From positions 1-64,000 of the forward strand of contig DATIDD010000033.1 of NCBI GenBank assembly GCA_035456465.1: a DNA stretch of 64,000 bases, in the 5' to 3' direction. This stretch comes from DATHTC01 sp035456465 (GTDB lineage Bacteria > Actinomycetota > Thermoleophilia > Gaiellales > Gaiellaceae). Positions 8,181 through 16,682 of this stretch are shown in pieces. The notes below the pieces were generated by a model. That model saw nothing but the letters and a program-made list of their open reading frames with translations, did not search any database and had not been told where the DNA came from. The first letter of the stretch is position 1. Each line of letters starts with the position of its first letter. Position numbers and translations under genes: made by a program.

Positions 8181-9423
8181 AACAGGAGCCTTCGAGGAGC
8201 AGCGGGCGCGTCGTGAGCTCGTCCTCGTTCGCGGGCCTCGCCCACGTCGCCCCGACGGCCCACACGCGTCCGTCGGCGAAGACCTCGACCCCGGACAGCA
8301 CCGACCCGCGCCTCGGGAATCGCCGGGGGTCGTACCCGATCTCGCTCCGCAGCGGATGGATCGGGCGCCAGCGATTCGCACGGCGCACCGCTACCAGCGC
8401 CGACGGCATGAGGCTTCCGCCCGGTCCCGAGCGCTCCCACGTCGCGCCAACGGCCCTTCCAGTCCCGTCCGCGCCGAGCTCGACGTCGTACAGCTCGTCC
8501 AGTCCGAGCACCGTCGGCATGATCGGCTCGAGCGACCACCGCGTTCCGTTCCAGACGTCGGCGAACCGAACGAAGTCGTCACTGAACACCCCGAACCCGA
8601 CCAGTGCGGCCCGCCCGGCGCCGTTTGCCGCGACCCCCCCGATCCGGACAATCGGCGTGTGGTGATCATTACGGGGAATCGGGAGCGGGAACGTCGTCCA
8701 CCGGCCGGCGCGTAGCCGGTACGCGAACGGCTCGCCGCGCTGCTCGCCGCCGAACCAGGCCTCTGCTCCGTCGGCGTCGACGGCCTCGACGACGGCGTCC
8801 TGCCACAGACGCACCAGCTTCCACCGACGGCCGTCCCAGCGCACGGCAGCAGCGCGTCGCCCGTCGCGCTGCGTGCGCCCGACCGCGAATGCCGAAGTGC
8901 GAGCTACGACCGCGACGTCGGTGAGGTGTCCGACGCCCGGTGGAAGCCGCATCGCCCGCCAGGCGTGACCGTCCCATCGCACCGCGACCCCCGCACCGTC
9001 GAAACCCGTTCCCCCGACGGCGACGGCGCTGTCACGACCGGAGGCGTCCAGCGCGGTCAGTTCCTCCGCAGCGACGGGAATCCCGTCCCAGCGCCACCGC
9101 CCGCGCCACAGCCGCGCGACGAACGCCGGTTCCGCGCCGCGTCGCGATCCGACGACGAAAGCCTCGTCCGTGCTTGCAGCGGCGACGTCGGTGACCGCGC
9201 CCTCTCCTACGTGCGCTGCGAGCTCGTCAACCGCGACGCGCGTCCAGCTGAGCCGGCAGTCGGTGGGGATCGCCGCAGCGCTCGGCACCCGCGCGGCGCG
9301 GGGAGCGCCGCCGTCTGACGCGAGCGTGACGACTACAGCGACACACGCTGCGGCAACGACCGCGGCCAGTGGCGCGAACACCGGACGCGTGCGACGCGGC
9401 AGATCACGACCCGCGACTGGCAC
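8176..9423 (-). CDS. Membrane-anchored repeat (propeller-like) protein of unknown function
   Basis: A 415-residue protein with an N-terminal signal anchor (RPVFAPLAAVVAAACVAVVVTLA) and a large exported part made of repeats of about 45-60 residues of the form AxAVGG...WDGxxWRxM..LPP, AFAVGRT...VRWDGRRWKLVRL and AEAWFGG...RAGRWTTFPLP. Such repeats suggest a beta-propeller or Kelch-like fold. I see no catalytic motif. Codon use is less GC-extreme than in the neighbours. Start is a GTG; a 15-bp palindrome lies just upstream. It converges on coaX, and yqgE is the next gene upstream on the same strand. Confidence 0.65.
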   Translation of the reverse strand: MPVAGRDLPRRTRPVFAPLAAVVAAACVAVVVTLASDGGAPRAARVPSAAAIPTDCRLSWTRVAVDELAAHVGEGAVTDVAAASTDEAFVVGSRRGAEPAFVARLWRGRWRWDGIPVAAEELTALDASGRDSAVAVGGTGFDGAGVAVRWDGHAWRAMRLPPGVGHLTDVAVVARTSAFAVGRTQRDGRRAAAVRWDGRRWKLVRLWQDAVVEAVDADGAEAWFGGEQRGEPFAYRLRAGRWTTFPLPIPRNDHHTPIVRIGGVAANGAGRAALVGFGVFSDDFVRFADVWNGTRWSLEPIMPTVLGLDELYDVELGADGTGRAVGATWERSGPGGSLMPSALVAVRRANRWRPIHPLRSEIGYDPRRFPRRGSVLSGVEVFADGRVWAVGATWARPANEDELTTRPLLLEGSCS

Positions 9424-9441
9424 TGCGGACCGACTGGATCG

Positions 9442-9456
9442 ATCGGATCATCCGAT
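9442..9456. promoter_or_regulatory. 15-bp palindrome, possible operator
   Basis: ATCGGAT-C-ATCCGAT is a perfect inverted repeat centred 26 bp upstream of the GTG start of the propeller-like gene, flanked further out by GACTG and CAGTC. It looks like a dimeric repressor site; the cognate regulator is unknown. Confidence 0.45.
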
Positions 9457-9519
9457 TCAGTCGTAGCCCGCCCGCCGCGGAGGGCCATCCGTGCATGTGC
9501 CGATCCTTGCGCTCGCCGG

Positions 9520-10062
9520 CTAGTTGGCCGACGGGTCGTCCGGCATGAGCGCCAGCACCCGGTAGCGGCCGCCCTTGCGCCGGAGCACGTCGCCCCACAG
9601 GTCGCCGGCGTCGCCGAACACGTCGTCCGGGCGCGCCGGCTCGACGATCCACGACTCCTCCTCGAGCTCGGCCTCGAGCTGTCCCGCAGCCCAGCCCGCG
9701 TAGCCGGCGTAGACGCGGATGCGGTCGGTGGCCGCGGCGACGTCCTCCGGGTCGGAGTCGGCCGGCATGAAGCCGATCCTCCCGGTGACGACGACGGCGG
9801 CCTCGTCGGGCTCGCGGAACTCTCCGAGCACGACCACGCTCTCGGGCTGCACCGGCCCGCCGAGGTAGAGGGTGTCGCCCGGCTCGACCATCACCTCCAG
9901 CGCCGGCACGGCCTCGGCGACCTCCGTCGGGGACGGGCGGTTCAGCACGAGCCCCATCGCGCCCTCGTCGCCGTGCTCGGCCACGAGCACGACGGTGCGG
10001 CGGAAGTTCGGGTCGACGAGCGACGCGGAGGCGATCAGCAGCTGGCCGCGGAGCGAGTCCAC
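9520..10062 (-). CDS. yqgE: YqgE/AlgH family protein (DUF179)
   Basis: A 180-residue cytoplasmic protein of the UPF0301 family. Family features are LRGQLLIASASLVDPNFRRTVVLVAEHGDEGAMGLVLNRP at the N-terminus, LYLGGPVQPESVVVLG in the middle and VYAGYAGWAAGQLEAELEEESW near the C-terminus. Its function is not settled (Pseudomonas AlgH is linked to alginate regulation). It starts with GTG 9 bases after the dus stop on the same strand, so it is probably the second gene of a dus-yqgE operon. Confidence 0.88.
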   Translation of the reverse strand: MDSLRGQLLIASASLVDPNFRRTVVLVAEHGDEGAMGLVLNRPSPTEVAEAVPALEVMVEPGDTLYLGGPVQPESVVVLGEFREPDEAAVVVTGRIGFMPADSDPEDVAAATDRIRVYAGYAGWAAGQLEAELEEESWIVEPARPDDVFGDAGDLWGDVLRRKGGRYRVLALMPDDPSAN

Positions 10063-10071
10063 GCAGCAGGG

Positions 10072-11133
10072 CTAGCCGCCGCCGTAGAGGCTGATCGGCA
10101 GCCGGTCGAGCAGAACCTCGTCGGCCTCCGGCAGCTCGTCCTCCAGCCGCCCGAGCACCTCGCGCGCGCCGGGGGCCGCCGCCAGCAGCCGCCGCTCCAC
10201 CTCGGCGACGGTCGCGAGGCGGACGAGCTCCTGCTTGAACGGCTTCGGAAAGCGGCCGCGGCCGAGGTACCAGCCGTAGAACTTCTTCAGGAACCCGGTC
10301 GCCCGCTGCTCGCCGAGCTCGCGCACCGTCTCGCGGACGAACAGCAGCAGCTCCGCGACGATCTCCTCGCGGGACGGCTCCCCCTCGGTCTCGCCGAGGA
10401 TCTCCGACAGGGCCCACGGGTTGCCCTGGGCCGCGCGGCCGACCATGACGGCCTCGGCGCCGGTCGTCGCGAGCACGGCCTGTGCCCGGGCGCGCGACGT
10501 GATGTCGCCCGAGGCGACGACGGGCACGTCGACGAGCTCGACGAGCTCGGCCGTCAGCGAGTGGTCGGCCGTGCCGGTGTACAGCTGGCGCGCCGAGCGC
10601 GGATGGAGCGTGAGCGACGCCGCGCCCGCCTCGACGAGCCGGGGGCCGACCTCGAGGCAGGTTCGGGCGCCGTCGGCGACGCCTCGCCGCAGCTTGACGC
10701 TCACGGGAACCGAGACGGCGGCGGCCACGGCGTCGACGATCCGGCACGCCCGCTCGGGCTCCTCGAGCAGCGTGGCGCCGGCGCCGGTCTTCGTCACCTT
10801 GCGCACGGGGCACCCGAAGTTGATGTCGACGAGGTCGGCGCCGGCGGCCTCGACCATGCGCGCCGCCTCCGCCATCACCGCTGGCTCGGAGCCGAAGATC
10901 TGGATCGCGAGCGGGTGCTCGTCGCTCGCCACCCGCAGGTACCCGAGCGTGCGCTCGTTGCGGTGGTGGATGCCCGCGACCGAGACCATCTCCGAGCAGA
11001 CGAGCCCGGCGCCGAACCGGCGCCCCTGGCGCCGGAACGCCTGCACGCTCACGCCCGCCATCGGCGCGAGCACGAGCCGCGTCGGGATCTCGACGGGGCC
11101 GATCGACCAGGATTCGCGGAGATTCGCCTGCAT
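10072..11133 (-). CDS. dus: tRNA-dihydrouridine synthase
   Basis: FMN-dependent enzyme that reduces uridines in tRNA D-loops. The 353 residues show the Dus TIM barrel: LVLAPMAGVSVQAFRRQGRRFGAGLVCSEM, AIQIFGSEP, the active-site DINFGCPVRKVTKTGAGATLL with the catalytic Cys108, SVKLRRG, TLHPRSARQLYTG and VASGDITS. The ATG at 11133 is preferred; an in-frame ATG at 11196 would add 21 residues lying over the divergent greA promoter. Position between folK and lysS matches dusB of Bacillus. yqgE follows in the same operon. Confidence 0.93.
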   Translation of the reverse strand: MQANLRESWSIGPVEIPTRLVLAPMAGVSVQAFRRQGRRFGAGLVCSEMVSVAGIHHRNERTLGYLRVASDEHPLAIQIFGSEPAVMAEAARMVEAAGADLVDINFGCPVRKVTKTGAGATLLEEPERACRIVDAVAAAVSVPVSVKLRRGVADGARTCLEVGPRLVEAGAASLTLHPRSARQLYTGTADHSLTAELVELVDVPVVASGDITSRARAQAVLATTGAEAVMVGRAAQGNPWALSEILGETEGEPSREEIVAELLLFVRETVRELGEQRATGFLKKFYGWYLGRGRFPKPFKQELVRLATVAEVERRLLAAAPGAREVLGRLEDELPEADEVLLDRLPISLYGGG

Positions 11134-11166
11134 TTCCGAGGGAACGGATGGTAACTGCGATGTCGT

Positions 11167-11196
11167 TTGACGACCGGAGGCGGTCGCCGCTACCAT
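11167..11196 (+). promoter_or_regulatory. greA promoter (-35 and -10)
   Basis: TTGACG (11167-11172) and TACCAT (11191-11196) are separated by 18 bp, a good primary-sigma promoter. The transcript would carry a leader of about 50 bases with an AGGAGGAACC ribosome site before the GTG, unlike the leaderless genes around it. Confidence 0.7.
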
Positions 11197-11250
11197 GCGC
11201 GCCCGGCGGCGCCAGGGCGCCGTCTTGTCTTGCCGGGGTCAGGAGGAACC

Positions 11251-11724
11251 GTGAAGGAAGTCATCCTCACGCCCGAGGGCTACGAGAGGCTCAAGGACGA
11301 GATCCAGTATCTGTCGACGGAGAAGCGGCGGGAGGTCGCCGACCGCATCCGCACGGCACGCGAGTTCGGCGACATCGCCGAGAACGCCGAGTACGACGAC
11401 GCCAAGAACGAGCAGGCCCTGCTCGAGCACCGGATCGCCCAGCTCGAGGAGCGGCTCCTCCATGCCCGGGTGATCACGAAGAAGGAGATCAGCTCCGACG
11501 TCGTCTCGATCGGCTCGCGGGTGAAGCTGCGCGACGTCGACGCCAAGCAGACGATCGAGTACCGCATCGTGGGCTCGGCGGAGGCGAACCCGGCCGAGAA
11601 CAAGCTCTCGAACGAGTCGCCGGTCGGCAAGGCGATCATCGGCAAGAAGAAGGGCGAGACGGTCGAGGTCGCCGCCCCTCGCGGCACGCTGAAGTTCAAG
11701 ATCATGGACATCGCCGCCGCGTAG
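11251..11724 (+). CDS. greA: Transcription elongation factor GreA
   Basis: Enters the RNA polymerase secondary channel and stimulates cleavage of backtracked transcripts. The 157 residues begin VKEVILTPEGYERLKDEIQYL; the N-terminal coiled coil carries the acidic tip GDIAENAEYDDAKNEQ, and the C-terminal FKBP-like domain ends LKFKIMDIAAA. Start chosen at the GTG 3 bases after AGGAGGAA. It is preceded by a clear -35/-10 promoter and followed by lysS 124 bp downstream. Confidence 0.97.
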   Translation: MKEVILTPEGYERLKDEIQYLSTEKRREVADRIRTAREFGDIAENAEYDDAKNEQALLEHRIAQLEERLLHARVITKKEISSDVVSIGSRVKLRDVDAKQTIEYRIVGSAEANPAENKLSNESPVGKAIIGKKKGETVEVAAPRGTLKFKIMDIAAA

Positions 11725-11848
11725 CGGCCGCTCGCTCCGACCGCTCCTCGGCCCGGCCGGGCACGTTCACGTCGCCGGCAGACCTGCCGCGCCTTCCTGG
11801 ACGGGGTCGCGTCGGCCACGCGCCCGGGCTGCTCTAGACTCGCCCGCC

Positions 11849-13237
11849 ATGGCAGGGCTGCCGAAGCGGTTCCCCGACCGCACCCACGTCGCCGCGGTCC
11901 GCGACCTCGCGGCGGGCCTCGAGCCCGGACAGGAGGCCGACGAGGCCGTGCGCGTCGCCGGCCGGGTGATGGCGCGGCGCGGCCACGGCAAGCTCGTCTT
12001 CCTCGACCTCGTCGACCGCTCGGGCCGGATCCAGCTCCTGTGCGACACGAGCCGCACCGGGGAGGTCGACCTCGACCTCGGGGACGTCGTCGGCGCCGTC
12101 GGCCATCCCGCCAAGAGCCGACGCGGCGAGGCGAGCCTCGCGGTCGACGAGCTCGTCCTGCTCGGCAAGAACCGGCACCCGCTTCCCGACACGTTCCACG
12201 GGCTCACCGACGTCGAGGCCCGCTACCGGCACCGGTACCTCGACCTGCTGATGAACGAGGAGACGAGGGCGGATTTCCTCGGACGGTCGCGCACCGTCGC
12301 GGCGATCCGGCGGTACCTCGACGGCGAGGGCTTCGTCGAGGTCGAGACGCCGGCGCTCCAGGCCGAGTACGGCGGCGCCTTCGCCCGCCCGTTCGTGACG
12401 CACCACAACGAGCTCGAGCGCGACGTCTACCTCCGCATCGCCGGCGGCGAGCTCTACCTGAAGCGGCTGGTCGTGGGCGGGCTCGAGAAGGTGTACGAGA
12501 TCGGCCGCGTCTTCCGCAACGAGGGCGTCTCGTACAAGCACAACCCCGAGTTCACGATGCTCGAGTGGTACGAGGCCTACGCCGACTACCGCGACACGAT
12601 GGCGCGGTTCGAGGAGCTCGTCGAGACGGTCGCGCTCGACGTGCTCGACACGACGACCGTGCGCTATCGCGGCCACGAGCTCGACCTCAGGAAGCCGTGG
12701 CGGCGGCTCCGCCTCGTCGACGCGCTCGACGAGCGTGGCCTGTGGACGCGCGACGCGGACGAGCTGCGCCGGCGGCTCGAGGAGCGCGGGACGGACACGA
12801 GCGCCGACGGCACCTGGGCGCAGCTCGTCGACCACGCACTGACCGCGTACGTCGAGCCGGAGCTCCTGGAGCCGACGTTCCTCCACGACTACCCGGTCGA
12901 GCTCTCGCCGTTCGCCCGCCGCACCGACGACGAGCCGGGCATGGTGGAGCGGTTCGAGGGGTTCGTCGGCGGCACCGAGCTCTGCAACGCCTTCAGCGAG
13001 CTGAACGACGCCGAGGAGCAGGCGGAGCGGTTCCGGATGCAGGCCGAGGAGGGCGCCGGCGGGAACGTCGAGGCGGAGCCCGGCGATCCGGACTACGTCG
13101 AGGCGCTCTCGTACGGGATGGCGCCCACCGGCGGCCTCGGGCTCGGGATCGACCGGCTCGCGATGGTGCTCACCGGGCGCGAGTCGATCCGCGACGTGAT
13201 CCTGTTCCCGGCGCTGCGCGAGCGGCCCGGCCGCTAG
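11849..13237 (+). CDS. lysS: Lysyl-tRNA synthetase (class II)
   Basis: Charges tRNA-Lys. The 462-residue protein has an N-terminal OB-fold anticodon-binding domain (AGRVMARRGHGKLVFLDLVDRSGRIQLL), the linker RYRHRYLDLLMNEETR, motif 1 around VEVETPALQ, motif 2 KVYEIGRVFRNEGVSYKHNPEFTMLEWY and motif 3 GLGLGIDRLAM. It is somewhat shorter than the usual 490-500 residues. TAGACT (11835-11840) lies 8 bases before the ATG, giving a leaderless mRNA. The polysaccharide island begins right after it on the other strand. Confidence 0.96.
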   Translation: MAGLPKRFPDRTHVAAVRDLAAGLEPGQEADEAVRVAGRVMARRGHGKLVFLDLVDRSGRIQLLCDTSRTGEVDLDLGDVVGAVGHPAKSRRGEASLAVDELVLLGKNRHPLPDTFHGLTDVEARYRHRYLDLLMNEETRADFLGRSRTVAAIRRYLDGEGFVEVETPALQAEYGGAFARPFVTHHNELERDVYLRIAGGELYLKRLVVGGLEKVYEIGRVFRNEGVSYKHNPEFTMLEWYEAYADYRDTMARFEELVETVALDVLDTTTVRYRGHELDLRKPWRRLRLVDALDERGLWTRDADELRRRLEERGTDTSADGTWAQLVDHALTAYVEPELLEPTFLHDYPVELSPFARRTDDEPGMVERFEGFVGGTELCNAFSELNDAEEQAERFRMQAEEGAGGNVEAEPGDPDYVEALSYGMAPTGGLGLGIDRLAMVLTGRESIRDVILFPALRERPGR

Positions 13238-13249
13238 TCGGCACCGTCG

Positions 13250-14233
13250 CTAGGCGAGCACGGGCGCGGTCCGCGCGAACGCGACGACGTCGGCGAGGAT
13301 CGCGTCGAGGTCGCGCTCCGGGCTCCAGCCGACGGCCCCCCGGATCTTCGCCGTCGAGGGGATGCGGTGCACCATGTCCTCGATCCCCTGGCCGTAGACG
13401 TCCTCGTACGGGACGAACACGACCTCGGAGGACGAGTCGGTCGCGGCGCGGATGCGGTCGGCGAGCTCGAGGATCGAGATCCGGTTCTGCGAGCCGACGT
13501 TGTAGATCTCGCCGGAGGTCGCCGGCTCCTCCATCAGCGCCTTGAGCGCGCGGATCGTGTCGGCGACGTGACAGAAGCAGCGCGTCTGGTGCCCGTCGCC
13601 GTGGATCTCGAGCGGGCGGCCGGCGAGCGCGCTCTGGACGAAGCGCGGGACCACCATCCCGTACTGGCCGCTCTGGCGCGGGCCGACGGTGTTGAACAGC
13701 CGCGCGATCACGCAGTCGAGGCCGCGCTCCTGGTGGTAGGCGAGCGCGAGGAACTCGTCCATCGCCTTCGAGTCGGCGTAGGCCCAGCGCCGCTGGGTCG
13801 TGGGGCCGTAGATCCGGCGGGAGCCCTCGTCGAGCTCGACCTCGTCGCGGTGGTCGCCGTAGACCTCGGAGGTCGAGGCGATGAGGACGCGCTTGCCGAA
13901 GCGGTTGCAGTACTCCAGCACCTCCTCCGTCCCCTGCACGTTCGTGACGAGCGTGTGCACCGGCTGCTCGACGATCAGGCGCACCCCGACGGCGGCGGCG
14001 AGGTGGTACACGACGTCGGCCTTGTGCACGAGCTCGTTCACCACGGCCGGGTTCAGGACGGAGTCGACGACGAGGTGGAACTGCGGGTGCTCGACGAGGT
14101 GCGCGACGTTCTCGCGCGAGCCCGTCGAGAGGTCGTCGAGCGCCCACACCTCCACGCCGTCGGCGAGGAGCAGCTCGGCGAGGTGCGAGCCGATGAACCC
14201 GGCGCCGCCGGTGATGAGCGCCTTGCCGGGCAC
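13250..14233 (-). CDS. NAD-dependent nucleotide-sugar epimerase/dehydratase (extended SDR)
   Basis: A 327-residue extended short-chain dehydrogenase: NAD-binding GGAGFIGSHLAELL, the LAAAVGV loop, catalytic Ser-Thr in IASTSEVYGD and YADSK, then ARLFNTVGPRQSGQYGMVVPRF. The STSEVYG and GPRQ-GxYGMVVPRF motifs are close to UDP-glucuronate decarboxylase and dTDP-glucose dehydratase relatives; the exact sugar is not clear. The GTG follows TAGCCT (14240-14245, minus) by 6 bases. It is divergent from the aminotransferase gene, with overlapping control of 42 bp. Confidence 0.85.
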   Translation of the reverse strand: MPGKALITGGAGFIGSHLAELLLADGVEVWALDDLSTGSRENVAHLVEHPQFHLVVDSVLNPAVVNELVHKADVVYHLAAAVGVRLIVEQPVHTLVTNVQGTEEVLEYCNRFGKRVLIASTSEVYGDHRDEVELDEGSRRIYGPTTQRRWAYADSKAMDEFLALAYHQERGLDCVIARLFNTVGPRQSGQYGMVVPRFVQSALAGRPLEIHGDGHQTRCFCHVADTIRALKALMEEPATSGEIYNVGSQNRISILELADRIRAATDSSSEVVFVPYEDVYGQGIEDMVHRIPSTAKIRGAVGWSPERDLDAILADVVAFARTAPVLA

Positions 14234-14275
14234 GGCGCGAGGCTAGCGGATCCGCACGCCGGTACGCTGCCCGCC

Positions 14276-15454
14276 GTGACGTCACGCCGGAGCGAGCGGG
14301 CCACGGCCCCTGCATGGTCCGTGCCGCTCTCGGATCTCGAGATCGGCCCCGACCACGTCGACGCGGTCACCGACACGCTGCGGTCGGGCTGGTGGAGCAT
14401 GGGGCCGCGCGTGGCGGAGCTCGAGGCGGCGTTCTCGCAGCTGACCGCGACCGAGCACGCGTTCGCCGTGGCGAACGGGACGGCCGCGCTCCAGCTCGCG
14501 CTGCTCGCCGTCGGCTGCGGCCCGGGCGACGAGGTCGTGCTCCCGTCGCTGAACTTCGTCGCCGCCGCGAACGCGGTCGTCCACACAGGCGCGTCGCCCG
14601 TCTTCTGCGACATCCTCGGCCCTCGCGACCTCAACCTCGACCCGGACGACGTCGCCGCGGCGGTCACGCCCCGGACGAAGGCGGTGATCGTCCTCCACTA
14701 CGGCGGCTTCCCGTGCGACGCCGGCGCGGTGCGCGAGCTCGCCGACCGTCACGGGCTCGCGATCGTCGAGGACGCGGCCCACGCCGTCGGCGCCACGCAC
14801 CTCGGGCGTCCGTGCGGCTCGCTCGGGGACGTCGGGTGCTTCAGCTTCTTCTCGAACAAGAACCTCCCCGTCGGCGAGGGCGGGATGGTCGTCACCGACG
14901 ACGCCGGGATCGCCGAGCGGCTCCGCCTGCTGCGCTCGCACGGGATGACGACGCTCACGTGGGACCGCCACCGCGGGCACGCCGCCGGCTACGACGTCCT
15001 CATGCCCGGGTTCAACTACCGGCTCGACGAGTTGCACGCCGCGCTCGCGCTCGTGCAGCTCGGCCTGCTGGCGGGGAGGAACGACGCGCGCCGCGCCGCC
15101 GCGCGGCGCTATCGCGAGGCCCTCGACGGCGTGGCCGGGCTGACCGTGCCGTTCCACGAGGAGGGCGACTCGTCGCACCACCTCGCCGTCGTCCTGCTCC
15201 CCGAGGGGGTCCGGCGCGACGTGGTGCGTGAGGCGCTCGCGGCCGAGCGGATCCAGACGAGCGTCCACTACCCGCCGATCCACGGGTTCACCGCGTACGC
15301 CGACCGGAACGGCCGGCTGCTGCCGCGCACCGAGGACGTGGCCGACCGGATCCTCACGCTGCCGCTCTTCCCGCACATCGCCGAGGAGCAGGTCGCGCTC
15401 GTGGCGGACACGCTCGTCGCGGCGGTCGAGGAGCAGGCGCTCGCCGCCGACTGA
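14276..15454 (+). CDS. DegT/DnrJ/EryC1-family sugar aminotransferase
   Basis: PLP enzyme that transaminates keto-sugars attached to nucleotides. The 392 residues include SGWWSMGPRVAELEAAF, VANGTAALQLAL (phosphate loop), PSLNFVAAANAV, VEDAAHAVGA (PLP-ring Asp), the Schiff-base Lys in FFSNKNLPVGEGGM and FNYRLDELHAAL. The GTG at 14276 follows TACGCT (14263-14268) by 7 bases. The next gene, an epimerase, starts directly after its stop, so the two probably make an amino- or deoxy-sugar precursor together. Confidence 0.9.
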   Translation: MTSRRSERATAPAWSVPLSDLEIGPDHVDAVTDTLRSGWWSMGPRVAELEAAFSQLTATEHAFAVANGTAALQLALLAVGCGPGDEVVLPSLNFVAAANAVVHTGASPVFCDILGPRDLNLDPDDVAAAVTPRTKAVIVLHYGGFPCDAGAVRELADRHGLAIVEDAAHAVGATHLGRPCGSLGDVGCFSFFSNKNLPVGEGGMVVTDDAGIAERLRLLRSHGMTTLTWDRHRGHAAGYDVLMPGFNYRLDELHAALALVQLGLLAGRNDARRAAARRYREALDGVAGLTVPFHEEGDSSHHLAVVLLPEGVRRDVVREALAAERIQTSVHYPPIHGFTAYADRNGRLLPRTEDVADRILTLPLFPHIAEEQVALVADTLVAAVEEQALAAD

Positions 15455-16438
15455 GTGTCCGTGGACCAGCAGCCCACGCTCGTCACCGGCGGCGCCGGCT
15501 ACGTCGGCTCGATCCTCGTCGCCGGCCTGCTCGCGTCCGGCCGCCGCGTGCGCGCGCTCGACTCGCTCCTTCACGGCAGCGTGCCCTCGCTGCTCGGCGC
15601 CTTCGGCGACGACCGGTTCGAGTTCGTCGCCGGCGACGTCCGGGACGCCGCGACGGTCGGCCGGGCGGTCGAGGGGGCGCGTGACGTCGTCCACCTCGCC
15701 GCGATCGTCGGCGACCCGGCGTGCTCGCGGGACCCCGAAGCCGCCCGCGCCGTCAACGTCGACGCGACCGTGGCGCTCCTCGACGCGGCCGAGGCCGCGG
15801 GCGTGCGGCGGTACCTCTTCGCCTCGACCTGCAGCAACTACGGGAAGCTCGACGACCCGTCGCTCGCCGCGACCGAGGAGTGGGAGCTGCGGCCGCTGTC
15901 GGCGTACGCCGAGACCAAGGTGGGGGCCGAGCTCGAGGTGCTCGCCCGCAACCGCGACGGCTTCGAGACCGCGTGCCTCCGCCTCGCCACCGTCTACGGC
16001 ACCTCGCCGCGGATGCGCTTCGACCTGACCGTCAACGAGTTCGCCCGCGACGTCCTCCTCGACGGCGAGGTGGTCGTGTACGGCGAGCAGTTCTGGCGTC
16101 CGTACGTCCACGTGCGGGACGCTGCGGCGGCGTTCGAGCTCGCGCTCGCGGCGCCGTCCGCGGCGGTCGCCGGGGAGGTCTTCAACGTCGGCTCGACGAG
16201 CGAGAACTACCGCAAGCTCGACATCGTCGAGCTCCTCCAGGAGCGCCTCCCGTCCGCGCGCGCGACGTACGTGCACCGGGCCGAGGATCCCCGCGACTAC
16301 CGCGTCAGCTTCGACAAGATCGAGCGCGTGCTCGGGTTCGCCTGCCGCCACACGGTCCCGGACGGCATCGACGAGGTGCTCGGCCTGCTTCGCAGCGGGC
16401 TGCTCGCCGACCCCAAGGCTCCCGTCTACCGCAACTGA
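15455..16438 (+). CDS. NAD-dependent epimerase/dehydratase (extended SDR)
   Basis: A 327-residue nucleotide-sugar modifying enzyme: TLVTGGAGYVGSILVAGLLASG, VHLAAIVGDPACSRDP, catalytic FASTCSNYGKL and YAETK, then CLRLATVYGTSPRMRFDL and WRPYVHVRDAA. The SCSNYG-YAETK combination is common in NDP-sugar reductase/epimerase clusters beside DegT enzymes; the substrate is unknown. Start is the GTG directly abutting the aminotransferase stop (TGAGTG); another GTG two codons on is possible. Followed by a structured leader and the phosphoglycosyl transferase. Confidence 0.85.
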   Translation: MSVDQQPTLVTGGAGYVGSILVAGLLASGRRVRALDSLLHGSVPSLLGAFGDDRFEFVAGDVRDAATVGRAVEGARDVVHLAAIVGDPACSRDPEAARAVNVDATVALLDAAEAAGVRRYLFASTCSNYGKLDDPSLAATEEWELRPLSAYAETKVGAELEVLARNRDGFETACLRLATVYGTSPRMRFDLTVNEFARDVLLDGEVVVYGEQFWRPYVHVRDAAAAFELALAAPSAAVAGEVFNVGSTSENYRKLDIVELLQERLPSARATYVHRAEDPRDYRVSFDKIERVLGFACRHTVPDGIDEVLGLLRSGLLADPKAPVYRN

Positions 16439-16463
16439 GGCCGATCCCAGCCGGGCGATCGCG

Positions 16464-16682
16464 TAGGGTTGCTCCGGCGCGTCGTCGACCCCTGCGGCCC
16501 CGCGACGCGCTGCAGTCCCCGTGGGGTGACCCGTCTCTCCCTTCGGGTGTACGGCTCCTGCCCCTTCGGGGGGCTTGGATGGAATGCGGTTTGCAGAGAA
16601 TGACGACCAGGAAGACGAATCCCGGTCCTCCGTGACCGGGGAGCCCCCGAAACTGCGGCGATAGGGGAGCGGTACTGCGGCG
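16464..16682 (+). ncRNA. Structured 5' leader of the phosphoglycosyl transferase gene (possible riboswitch)
   Basis: After TAGGGT (16464-16469) and 7 bases, an RNA would begin at 16477 exactly with an 8-bp stem, GCGCGTCG (16477-16484) with CGACGCGC (16503-16510). More elements follow: CCCC-GGGG around 16517-16525; nested CCGT/CCC with GGG/ACGG (16531-16554); a CCCC-UUCG-GGGG hairpin (16561-16572); CCCGGTC/GACCGGG (16621-16627/16634-16640); and a long-range pair GGCTCC (16553-16558) with GGAGCC (16640-16645). ACTGCGGCGAT occurs twice just before the start (16652, 16674). I could not match it to a riboswitch consensus I know. Confidence 0.5.
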
